Source: Candidatus Bathyarchaeota archaeon
Lineage (GTDB): Archaea > Thermoproteota > Bathyarchaeia > RBG-16-48-13 > GCA-020355125
Assembly: GCA_030671165.1 (NCBI GenBank)
Contig: DAOVAG010000045.1
Span: 1 to 6,469 of the forward strand
Direction: 5' to 3'
DNA length: 6,469 bases
The translations under genes and the position numbers were made by a program. Positions 1 to 5,092 of this stretch are shown here, one piece after another; positions within the stretch are counted from its first letter, which is position 1, and every line of letters starts with the position of its first letter. Below the pieces are notes generated by a model that saw only the letters and a program-made list of their open reading frames with translations, was not told where the DNA came from and ran no database searches.

Positions 1-1259
1 CCCCATTTATTTGTCTTCACTCCCGTTGCACTTCTTGCGACGATGGGGTTGGCAGCTGTTCCAATAGCTACAATGACCATGTCTACTTGTAGGATAAAAT
101 TTGTTCCATCTATGGGAATGGGTCTTCTCCTTCCTGATTCATCAGGTTCACCTAATCTCATCTTGACACATTCCATTCCCTTTATGTCACCCTGATCATC
201 ACCTAATATTCTTAAAGGAAGTGTAAGAAAGTCGAATATTATCCCTTCTTCTTGAGCATGGATAAGTTCCTCCTTCCGTGCTGGTGCTTCCTTGATTGTC
301 CGTCTATAGACAATGTGAACTTCTTCGGTACCTAACCGTAAAGCGGTTCTCGCTGAATCCATAGCAACATTTCCTCCACCTATAACAGCTACTTTTTTTC
401 CAACTTTGATCGGTGTATCATATTTTGGAAATGCATAGGCTTTCATGAGATTGGAGCGAGTTAGGAACTCGTTTGCGGAATAGACATCATTGAAGTTTTC
501 TCCGGGAAGATGTAGAAATCGTGGTGCACCAGCACCATTCGCTAAGAAAATGGCGTCAAATTCTTCTGCCAATTCATCAACACTCTTTGTTAAACCTACT
601 ATAAAATCTGTTTCGATGGTTACGCCTAATCTCTTAATTTCACCTATTTCATATTCTACAATGGCTTTTGGTAATCTGAATTCAGGGATTCCATAAACTA
701 ATACACCGCCCGGTTTATGAAGCGCTTCAAATAAAGTCACATCATAACCAATCTTCATCAAATCAGCAGCACATGTTAAACCCGCTGGACCAGAACCGAC
801 TATCGCTATTTTCTTATTTTTCTTTTCAATTTCCACTCGTTCAAGATGTATTTTATTATCCCGAGCCCAATCAGCAATAAAGCGTTCTAATCGCCCTATA
901 TGAATAGCCTTGTTTGATTTATTCCATACACATGTTTTGGAACATTGTTCTTCTTGTGGGCAGACTCTACCAGTTATAGCAGGAAGATTATTCGTTTTTA
1001 ATAAAGATAAATATGAACCTATAAAATCTTCCTCAACAATTTTTGTTATAAATTCAGAAATATTTACGTCTGCTGGACAACCAGCCACACATGTTGGAGA
1101 GTTACATTGAAGACATCTTTGAGCTTCATAAATAGCATCTTCTTTCGTATAACCCACAGGAACTTCGGTAAAATTGTGAATTCTTTTCTTGACATCCTGC
1201 GTAGGCATATCCCTTGGAGTTCTTTTACCTCTTTCTTTCATAGGTATCATTTTAGCCAT
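1..1259 (-). CDS. nfnL: NfnL / GltD-like large subunit of NADH-dependent ferredoxin:NADP+ oxidoreductase (3' end cut by window edge)
   Basis: This is the FAD- and NADP(H)-binding large subunit of the cytosolic electron-bifurcating enzyme NfnSL, also called sulfide dehydrogenase alpha or glutamate synthase small-chain homologue. It couples NADPH oxidation to reduction of NAD+ and ferredoxin, or the reverse. The frame is open from the ATG at 1259 to the left edge, giving 419 codons; family members are about 460-480 residues, so roughly 50 C-terminal residues are missing. The N-terminal iron-sulfur region has Cys49-x2-Cys52-x4-Cys57-x3-Cys61-Pro and Cys100-x5-Cys106-x3-Cys110. The FAD Rossmann motif GSGPAG is at about 155-160, and 'KPGGVLVYGIPEFRLPK' follows at 182-198. 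A second nucleotide motif, GGGNVAMDSARTALRLG at about 294-310, fits the NADPH site. Glu103/Glu104 in 'VCPQEEQC' are candidates for the non-Cys ligand known in Nfn. It starts 7 nt after nfnS, which excludes a plain GltD partner of GltB and supports Nfn. No frameshift is seen. Confidence 0.93.
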   Translation of the reverse strand, partial: MAKMIPMKERGKRTPRDMPTQDVKKRIHNFTEVPVGYTKEDAIYEAQRCLQCNSPTCVAGCPADVNISEFITKIVEEDFIGSYLSLLKTNNLPAITGRVCPQEEQCSKTCVWNKSNKAIHIGRLERFIADWARDNKIHLERVEIEKKNKKIAIVGSGPAGLTCAADLMKIGYDVTLFEALHKPGGVLVYGIPEFRLPKAIVEYEIGEIKRLGVTIETDFIVGLTKSVDELAEEFDAIFLANGAGAPRFLHLPGENFNDVYSANEFLTRSNLMKAYAFPKYDTPIKVGKKVAVIGGGNVAMDSARTALRLGTEEVHIVYRRTIKEAPARKEELIHAQEEGIIFDFLTLPLRILGDDQGDIKGMECVKMRLGEPDESGRRRPIPIDGTNFILQVDMVIVAIGTAANPIVARSATGVKTNKW

Positions 1260-1266
1260 TACAAAT

Positions 1267-2106
1267 CTACTTCCTTTGGCATTGTTTCTCGTACATTTTT
1301 AAAGATAGTTTTTCTAGTTCTGTGTATCGTTTTAGTCGATTCATGAACTCTCGCCAGTCAACTAAATGGCCGTTAAACTCAGGACCATCAACACACGTAT
1401 GTTTTGTTTGACCATCCACAGTAACTCGGCATGAGCCACACATACCGGTTCCATCAACCATAATTGCGTTTAAACTGACAATCACATCAATTCCAAAAGG
1501 TTTTACAACAGCACAAGTAGCCTTCATCATGATTGCTGGACCAATAGCCCACACTTTTCTAACATTTTTTTCTCTTTGCAAAATCTCCTTTAAAACCTCT
1601 GTAACAAACCCTTTTCTCATATAACTTCCATCATCAGTTGTGATATTGAGCTCTGTGGAAGCTTCTTGCATCTCTTCTTCCATAATGATTAACTCCTTTG
1701 TCCTTGCACCAAGGATAGCTATGACTTTATTTCCTGCCTCCTTTAGAGCTCTCGTTATAGGATGAACACAAGCGATTCCAGTCCCGCCACCTATTGTAAT
1801 CACAGTACCATATTTTTTAATTTCAGAGGGTTTACCTAATGGACCTACAAAGGAGAAGAGTTCATCACCAATACTCATTTGAGTCAATTTCATAGTGCTA
1901 GTACCTGCTGTCTGGAATACAACTTGTACCCAGCCTTCTTCGCGATTATAATCAGCAACTGTTAAGGGAATGCGTTCTCCTTTCTCATCAATCATTAAAA
2001 TGATAAATTGGCCAGGTTGAACTTTCATAGCGATCTGTGGAGCTTTAATCCACATGGAATAAATAACATCATGCCACTTTTCTACTCTTATGATTTTAGA
2101 CATCAT
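1267..2106 (-). CDS. nfnS: NfnS, small subunit of NADH-dependent ferredoxin:NADP+ oxidoreductase (sulfide dehydrogenase beta)
   Basis: This 279-residue protein is the FAD/[2Fe-2S] subunit that handles NAD(H) in the NfnSL complex; its length is normal for the family. In order it shows an N-terminal ferredoxin-reductase beta-barrel with the flavin motif R45-I-P-L-T49, the turn 'VGPLGKPSEI' (87-96), and the nucleotide-binding motif IGGGTGIACVHP (105-116). It ends with the family signature VDGTGMCGSCRVTV (217-230) and HTCVDGPEFNGHLVDW (236-251). Cys223, Cys226 and Cys238 should bind the [2Fe-2S] cluster. Asp218 is at the position of the Asp ligand known for Nfn small subunits, which separates NfnS from dihydroorotate dehydrogenase PyrK-type relatives with four Cys. 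Two ATGs stand in tandem (2106 and 2103); the first has the better spacing from AAAGGT. It is the first gene of the nfnSL operon, with gdhA upstream on the same strand. Confidence 0.94.
   Translation of the reverse strand: MMSKIIRVEKWHDVIYSMWIKAPQIAMKVQPGQFIILMIDEKGERIPLTVADYNREEGWVQVVFQTAGTSTMKLTQMSIGDELFSFVGPLGKPSEIKKYGTVITIGGGTGIACVHPITRALKEAGNKVIAILGARTKELIIMEEEMQEASTELNITTDDGSYMRKGFVTEVLKEILQREKNVRKVWAIGPAIMMKATCAVVKPFGIDVIVSLNAIMVDGTGMCGSCRVTVDGQTKHTCVDGPEFNGHLVDWREFMNRLKRYTELEKLSLKMYEKQCQRK
1270..1277 (-). promoter_or_regulatory. Ribosome binding site of nfnL
   Basis: AAAGGAAG on the minus strand lies 10 nt before the ATG at 1259 and sits within the last two codons of nfnS, next to its TAG stop. 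Placing the signal inside the upstream gene supports the chosen start and suggests translational coupling of the two subunits. Confidence 0.5.
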
Positions 2107-2114
2107 TCAAACGT

Positions 2115-2122
2115 ACCTTTCC
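2115..2122 (-). promoter_or_regulatory. Ribosome binding site of nfnS
   Basis: GGAAAGGT on the minus strand ends 8 nt before the ATG at 2106. It partly matches the archaeal anti-Shine-Dalgarno (GGAGGT-type) and favours the first of the two adjacent ATG codons. Confidence 0.4.
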
Positions 2123-2129
2123 ATTCTTG

Positions 2130-2141
2130 GTAGTTTACTAC
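2130..2141. promoter_or_regulatory. Small palindrome between the nfnSL TATA box and predicted start point
   Basis: GTAGTTTACTAC has 5-bp arms around a central TT. It lies between the candidate TATA box and the predicted transcription start, a position where archaeal repressors often bind. A perfect repeat this short can arise by chance, so the operator role is only a suggestion. Confidence 0.2.
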
Positions 2142-2143
2142 TT

Positions 2144-2154
2144 CTTTAATATTT
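2144..2154 (-). promoter_or_regulatory. Candidate archaeal TATA box for the nfnSL operon
   Basis: The minus-strand sequence AAATATTAAAG is centred near 2149. Archaeal initiation about 25-27 bp downstream would start the transcript near 2122, just ahead of the ribosome binding site, giving a leader of roughly 15 nt. An alternative AT-rich box lies near 2210-2224. The assignment rests on spacing and composition only. Confidence 0.35.
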
Positions 2155-2236
2155 CCTGGGGGGTACACAGTATTCTCTGAATAGTTTAATTGTCAAGTCT
2201 ATTTACCAGCTTTAATTTTTTATCTGCTAGTGAATA

Positions 2237-2278
2237 GAAAAAAAGAAAATTTGGAGTATGTTAAAAAGAAGGAAAAGG
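2237..2278 (-). terminator. Oligo-T termination region after gdhA
   Basis: On the minus strand, directly after the gdhA stop codon, there are T-rich runs (CCTTTTCCTTCTTTTT, then ATTTTCTTTTTTTC) with no strong hairpin. Archaeal RNA polymerase terminates at such oligo-T tracts. Their presence, plus a separate candidate promoter, suggests gdhA and nfnSL are at least partly separate transcription units. Confidence 0.45.
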
Positions 2279-2279
2279 T

Positions 2280-3533
2280 TTAAGGGAATAAACCTAAGAC
2301 CCCTAAAGCTTCAGCTACTCTACTAACACCAAGTACGTAAGCGGCCAGCCTCATGGAAATATTACGTTTTGTTGAAATCTCAAGAACATCATTAAAAGCC
2401 TTAACTATCTTCTGTTCAAGCTTCTGATTCACTTCATCCAATGTCCAGTGTAAACGATTCAGGTTTTGAGCCCATTCGAAATAGCTCACAGTTACCCCAC
2501 CACAGTTAGCTAAGATATCAGGGATCATCATAACACCTTTTTTATGTAGTATCGCACCAGCTTCAGGAGTTGTAGGACCATTAGCACCCTCAGAAATAAT
2601 TTTAACTTTTATACGAGGAGCATTTTCCTCTGTTAACACGTTCTCCAAAGCGGCTGGAATGAGAATATCGCAATCTAATTCAAGAAGATCTTTATTTGCA
2701 ACATACGTAGAATCTTTAAAATCAACAACACTGCCCGTGCGTTTCTTATGTTCAAGCACTTTAACAGGGTCCAAACCATTCTGATTGAATATACCACCTT
2801 TACTATCGCTTATCGCAATGATAATGCATCCCATCTCACGCAATACTTGAGCAACACTTCTTCCCACCTTACCATATCCTTGAATGGCCACTGTTGCACC
2901 GTTCATATCAATACCGAGATGCCTAGCGGCTTCTCTTGTACATAAAGCAGCACCACGTCCAGTAGCACCAGCCCTTCCCTCCGATCCACCAACAGAAATA
3001 GGTTTACCTGTAACGACCCCTGGAACTGCGTAACCTTGAAATTCACTATAAGTATCTAATAACCAAGCCATCGTCTGTGAATCAGTATAGATATCAGGCG
3101 CAGGGATGTCCTTGAATGGACCAATATCACGAACTATACTCGAAGTATATCTTCGAGTTAAACGTTCCAGTTCAGCAGAAGACATTTCTTTTGGATTACA
3201 AGTGATTCCGCCTTTGGATCCACCATAAGGAATATCGGCAACAGCACACTTCCACGTCATCCATGCGGCTAAAGCCTTAACTTCATCTAAATTCACGTTT
3301 GGATGATATCGGATACCGCCTTTATAGGGACCTCGATGCCTTGAATATTGTACTCTATACCCTGTGAACACTTTGATGGTTCCATCGTCCATTTTCACAG
3401 GAAGTGAAGTGATGACAACTCTATTAGGATGTTTGAGTACTTCAACGATCTTTTTGTCCAAGCTTAATTCTTCAGCTACAAGATCTAGCTGTCTCATAGC
3501 AGCTTCAAACGGATTTGTATCATTTAATGACAT
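2280..3533 (-). CDS. gdhA: Glutamate dehydrogenase (NAD(P)+)
   Basis: The enzyme catalyses L-glutamate + H2O + NAD(P)+ = 2-oxoglutarate + NH4+ + NAD(P)H in the cytosol, normally as a hexamer. The 417-residue length is typical of the archaeal/bacterial small GDH. Visible motifs include the substrate-binding region 'GPYKGGIRYHP' with Lys71, Lys95 in 'MTWKCAVADIPYGGSKGGI', catalytic Lys107 within GGSKGG, and Asp147 in 'PAPDIYTD'. The dinucleotide-binding motif GYGKVG is at 219-224, followed by the beta-strand end 'ISDSKGGIF' (241-249). EGANGPTTPEA (315-325) and NCGGVTVSYFEW (343-354) complete the family signature. The S-D-S sequence after the second strand also occurs, as I recall, in NADP-using Thermococcales enzymes, so coenzyme preference cannot be read from it. 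No Shine-Dalgarno is seen before the ATG, and a TATA box lies about 25 bp upstream, so the mRNA is probably leaderless. It is transcribed divergently from the alanine aminotransferase gene. Confidence 0.97.
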   Translation of the reverse strand: MSLNDTNPFEAAMRQLDLVAEELSLDKKIVEVLKHPNRVVITSLPVKMDDGTIKVFTGYRVQYSRHRGPYKGGIRYHPNVNLDEVKALAAWMTWKCAVADIPYGGSKGGITCNPKEMSSAELERLTRRYTSSIVRDIGPFKDIPAPDIYTDSQTMAWLLDTYSEFQGYAVPGVVTGKPISVGGSEGRAGATGRGAALCTREAARHLGIDMNGATVAIQGYGKVGRSVAQVLREMGCIIIAISDSKGGIFNQNGLDPVKVLEHKKRTGSVVDFKDSTYVANKDLLELDCDILIPAALENVLTEENAPRIKVKIISEGANGPTTPEAGAILHKKGVMMIPDILANCGGVTVSYFEWAQNLNRLHWTLDEVNQKLEQKIVKAFNDVLEISTKRNISMRLAAYVLGVSRVAEALGVLGLFP

Positions 3534-3535
3534 AG

Positions 3536-3544
3536 GATATTATC
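3536..3544. repeat. Small palindrome at the gdhA start (possible operator half)
   Basis: GATATTATC is a 4-1-4 palindrome overlapping the predicted transcription start of gdhA. A related palindrome, GGATAATCC, lies 37 bp away at 3573-3581, on the other side of the gdhA TATA box. Similar GGATA half-sites flanking a promoter could bind a regulator; chance is a real alternative in AT-rich DNA. Confidence 0.2.
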
Positions 3545-3555
3545 AGATTATATAT

Positions 3556-3565
3556 TATTAATAAA
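3556..3565 (-). promoter_or_regulatory. Candidate TATA box of gdhA
   Basis: The minus-strand sequence TTTATTAATA is centred near 3561. Initiation about 26 bp downstream falls near 3535, essentially at the ATG (3533). Together with the lack of a Shine-Dalgarno in the preceding bases, this points to a leaderless transcript. A second AT-rich stretch (TAATATATA) closer to the start is too near to act as the TATA box. Confidence 0.45.
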
Positions 3566-3572
3566 TCTTATT

Positions 3573-3581
3573 GGATAATCC
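3573..3581. repeat. Small palindrome upstream of the gdhA TATA box
   Basis: GGATAATCC is a 4-1-4 palindrome placed between the two divergent promoters. It overlaps the upstream edge of the candidate aminotransferase TATA region and shares the GGATA half-site with the palindrome at 3536-3544. It could serve a shared regulator of both genes, but this is unproven. Confidence 0.2.
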
Positions 3582-3611
3582 TTAAAAGGTAAACAATTGG
3601 AATCTTTAAAG
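3580..3611 (+). promoter_or_regulatory. Candidate promoter of the alanine aminotransferase gene
   Basis: Two TATA-like boxes lie on the plus strand: CCTTAAAAGG at 3580-3589 and TCTTTAAAGT at 3604-3611 plus flanks. The first would start transcription near 3611 and leave a leader of about 24 nt that contains the ribosome binding site. The second would start at the ATG itself and exclude that site, so the first is preferred. Confidence 0.35.
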
Positions 3612-3622
3612 TAATAATTGAA

Positions 3623-3627
3623 GAGGG
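3623..3627 (+). promoter_or_regulatory. Ribosome binding site of the alanine aminotransferase gene
   Basis: GAGGG ends 7 nt before the ATG at 3635 and decides that start. The ATG at 3630 is in another frame and meets a stop within three codons. Confidence 0.55.
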
Positions 3628-3634
3628 ATATGGA

Positions 3635-4825
3635 ATGTTAACCGTAAGTAAAAGGGCACGAGATATTAGATATGCAATTAGAGACGTCGTCGTATTTGCA
3701 AAAGAGATTGAAAAGAAAGGTAAAGAGATATTATATCTGAATATAGGCGATCCAGTAAAATACGATTTTGATACCCCTGAACATATAAAAAACGCATTGA
3801 TTAAAGCGGTACGGGATGGATCCAATTCATACTCTGCATCTGAAGGCGTTCTAGAACTTCGAGAAGCCATATGCAGAAAAGAGAAAAAAGATAGTGATAT
3901 AGATATTTACTCGAATAAGGTGATGGTAACTAATGGTATATCTGAGGGCCTCCAAATGCTTTTAGGGGCTTTAATTGAGAAAGGAGATGAACTTCTAGTT
4001 CCAGACCCTACATATCCACCATACACGGCATATATGAAATTTTTTGGAGGGAAACCAGTTACATATAAGACCGTTGAGGAAGATGGATGGCAACCTGATG
4101 TAAATAATATCAGGTCTAAAATTACAGATAAAACAAAAGGAATCGTGATAATAAACCCTAACAATCCTACTGGTGCCATGTATGATCGGAAGGTCTTAAG
4201 GGAAATAGGTGATGTAGCAGCTGAACATGAGCTTATCATCATTTCTGATGAAATTTATGATAAAATAGTATATGAAGGATCATTTACAAGTACATCTTCT
4301 GTGGTAAAAGATGTACCTATTGTGGGTTTAAATGGTTTTTCAAAAGTTTATTTAATGACAGGATGGAGACTTGGCTATGTCTATTTTAATGATCCAGAAG
4401 ATGAGTTGAATGAACTTCAAGAGAGCATGAAAAAAGAAGCGAGAATAAGACTTTGCCCTAATACACCTGTTCAGAACGCGGCTGTAGCAGCACTTGATGG
4501 CCCACAAGGTCACATTAAAGAGACAGTAGGAAAGTTGCGCTTAAGGCGTGATTACGTATTTAAGAGAATTAACGAGATTGAAGGAGTTAGCTGTACTAAA
4601 CCTGAGGGAGCGTTTTACTGCTTCCCGAAAGTAGATGCAATTGGTTCAAAATGGAAAAATGATAAAGAGTTTGTACTTGACTTTTTGGAGAAGGAGAATG
4701 TTCTTCTTGTGCATGGATCAGGATTCGGTACAACTTATGGTGCAGGACATTTCAGAGGAGTCTTTCTACCTCCGATAGATATGCTTGAAGTCGCATTTGA
4801 TCGATTAGAGCGGTTTCTTTCTTAA
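3635..4825 (+). CDS. alaT: Alanine aminotransferase (class I/II PLP-dependent aminotransferase, AspC family)
   Basis: This 396-residue cytosolic PLP enzyme most likely transfers the amino group between L-glutamate and pyruvate, giving alanine and 2-oxoglutarate. The fold-type I landmarks are in order: N-terminal 'YLNIGDPVKYDF' (34-45), 'SYSASEGVLELREAI' (65-79), NPNNPTG (174-180), ISDEIYD with Asp205 and Tyr208, the Schiff-base Lys237 in NGFSKVY, Arg245 in GWRLGY, and the substrate-carboxylate Arg374 in GHFRGVFLPP. Long stretches such as 'ARIRLCPNTP' (269-278), 'WKNDKEFVLDFL' (340-351) and 'VHGSGFGTTYGAGHFR' (359-374) follow the characterised Pyrococcus furiosus alanine aminotransferase as I remember it, which is why alanine is preferred over aspartate as product. 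Substrate choice within this family is hard to read from sequence, and aspartate or other aminotransferase activity remains possible. Placement opposite gdhA fits a glutamate-dependent transaminase. Names such as aspC or aat are also used. Confidence 0.9.
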   Translation: MLTVSKRARDIRYAIRDVVVFAKEIEKKGKEILYLNIGDPVKYDFDTPEHIKNALIKAVRDGSNSYSASEGVLELREAICRKEKKDSDIDIYSNKVMVTNGISEGLQMLLGALIEKGDELLVPDPTYPPYTAYMKFFGGKPVTYKTVEEDGWQPDVNNIRSKITDKTKGIVIINPNNPTGAMYDRKVLREIGDVAAEHELIIISDEIYDKIVYEGSFTSTSSVVKDVPIVGLNGFSKVYLMTGWRLGYVYFNDPEDELNELQESMKKEARIRLCPNTPVQNAAVAALDGPQGHIKETVGKLRLRRDYVFKRINEIEGVSCTKPEGAFYCFPKVDAIGSKWKNDKEFVLDFLEKENVLLVHGSGFGTTYGAGHFRGVFLPPIDMLEVAFDRLERFLS

Positions 4826-4845
4826 CTCCTAATCATCCTTTTAAT
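4814..4845 (+). terminator. Possible weak T-rich terminator of the aminotransferase gene
   Basis: TTTCTTTCTT overlaps the stop codon and CCTTTTAATA follows shortly after, on the plus strand. This is a modest T-rich signal of the archaeal type without a hairpin; it is not decisive. Confidence 0.25.
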
Positions 4846-5020
4846 AGAACTGAAGGGGTTATCAACTAAGGGAGTGTTGTCCGGAATATTAGAAACTTGA
4901 GGTGTACTATTCAAAATTCTAAACATCATTCACGAACAGATCTCATAAGATAGTTTTATGTGATTGTTGGATGAGTATAAAGTCTTATATTCACGATCAT
5001 TACGGGAAGGTTTGAGTTTA
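4826..5020. other. Convergent intergenic spacer without recognisable gene
   Basis: No open frame longer than about 15 codons with a start signal, no tRNA-like T-loop and no C/D-box pair were found by eye. An 8-bp direct repeat ATTCACGA (4928-4935 and 4989-4996) and a weak inverted repeat CATAA/TTATG (4944-4960) are present and may be chance. Confidence 0.5.
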
Positions 5021-5037
5021 GGAAAAAGAAAAAATTT
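5021..5037 (-). terminator. Oligo-T terminator of the EF-2 gene
   Basis: On the minus strand AAATTTTTTCTTTTTCC lies about 55-70 nt after the EF-2 stop codon and downstream of two small inverted repeats. The uninterrupted T runs match archaeal intrinsic termination; the hairpins may assist or protect the 3' end. Confidence 0.5.
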
Positions 5038-5049
5038 GTGACCACCAAA

Positions 5050-5065
5050 CAGATAGCACTATCTG
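5050..5065 (-). repeat. Perfect inverted repeat in the EF-2 3' region
   Basis: CAGATAGCACTATCTG has 7-bp arms around 2 nt (5-bp arms with a more realistic 6-nt loop in RNA). It is located between the EF-2 stop and the T-tract, so it would be in the 3' untranslated RNA. Confidence 0.4.
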
Positions 5066-5070
5066 CTCAT

Positions 5071-5084
5071 CAAGAACTATCTTG
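5071..5084 (-). repeat. Second inverted repeat in the EF-2 3' region
   Basis: CAAGAACTATCTTG has 5-bp arms around a 4-nt loop. It lies 5 nt from the first inverted repeat and repeats its ACTATCT core in direct orientation, giving two tandem small hairpins just after the EF-2 coding region. Confidence 0.35.
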
Positions 5085-5092
5085 AAAGAGTG

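Noticed and set aside
1..1259. Annotation as glutamate synthase small subunit (GltD)
   Set aside because: Sequence similarity exists, but the adjacent NfnS-type FAD/[2Fe-2S] subunit in a 7-nt-spaced operon and the absence of a GltB large subunit in view favour NfnL.
490..1346. Three short plus-strand frames (490-696, 910-1110, 1107-1346)
   Set aside because: They lie opposite the conserved nfnL and nfnS coding sequence and show no protein family features.
2170..2197. Bacterial-type -35 (TTGACA) followed by a weak -10 on the minus strand upstream of nfnS
   Set aside because: All the genes point to an archaeon, which uses TATA/BRE promoters; the -10 match is only 4 of 6, so this is taken as chance.
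3568..3870. 100-codon open frame on the minus strand over the start of the aminotransferase gene
   Set aside because: It is antisense to a well-supported gene, has low-complexity Ser/Ile-rich composition and no family features; it is a shadow frame.
5055..5075. Possible C/D-box small RNA (TTGATGA on the minus strand)
   Set aside because: The C box has T in place of the purine and no CTGA D box at suitable distance was found.
4826..5092. tRNA or small RNA gene in the convergent spacer
   Set aside because: No TTCGA-type T-loop or cloverleaf pairing is visible, and no open frame beyond about 15 codons has a start signal.
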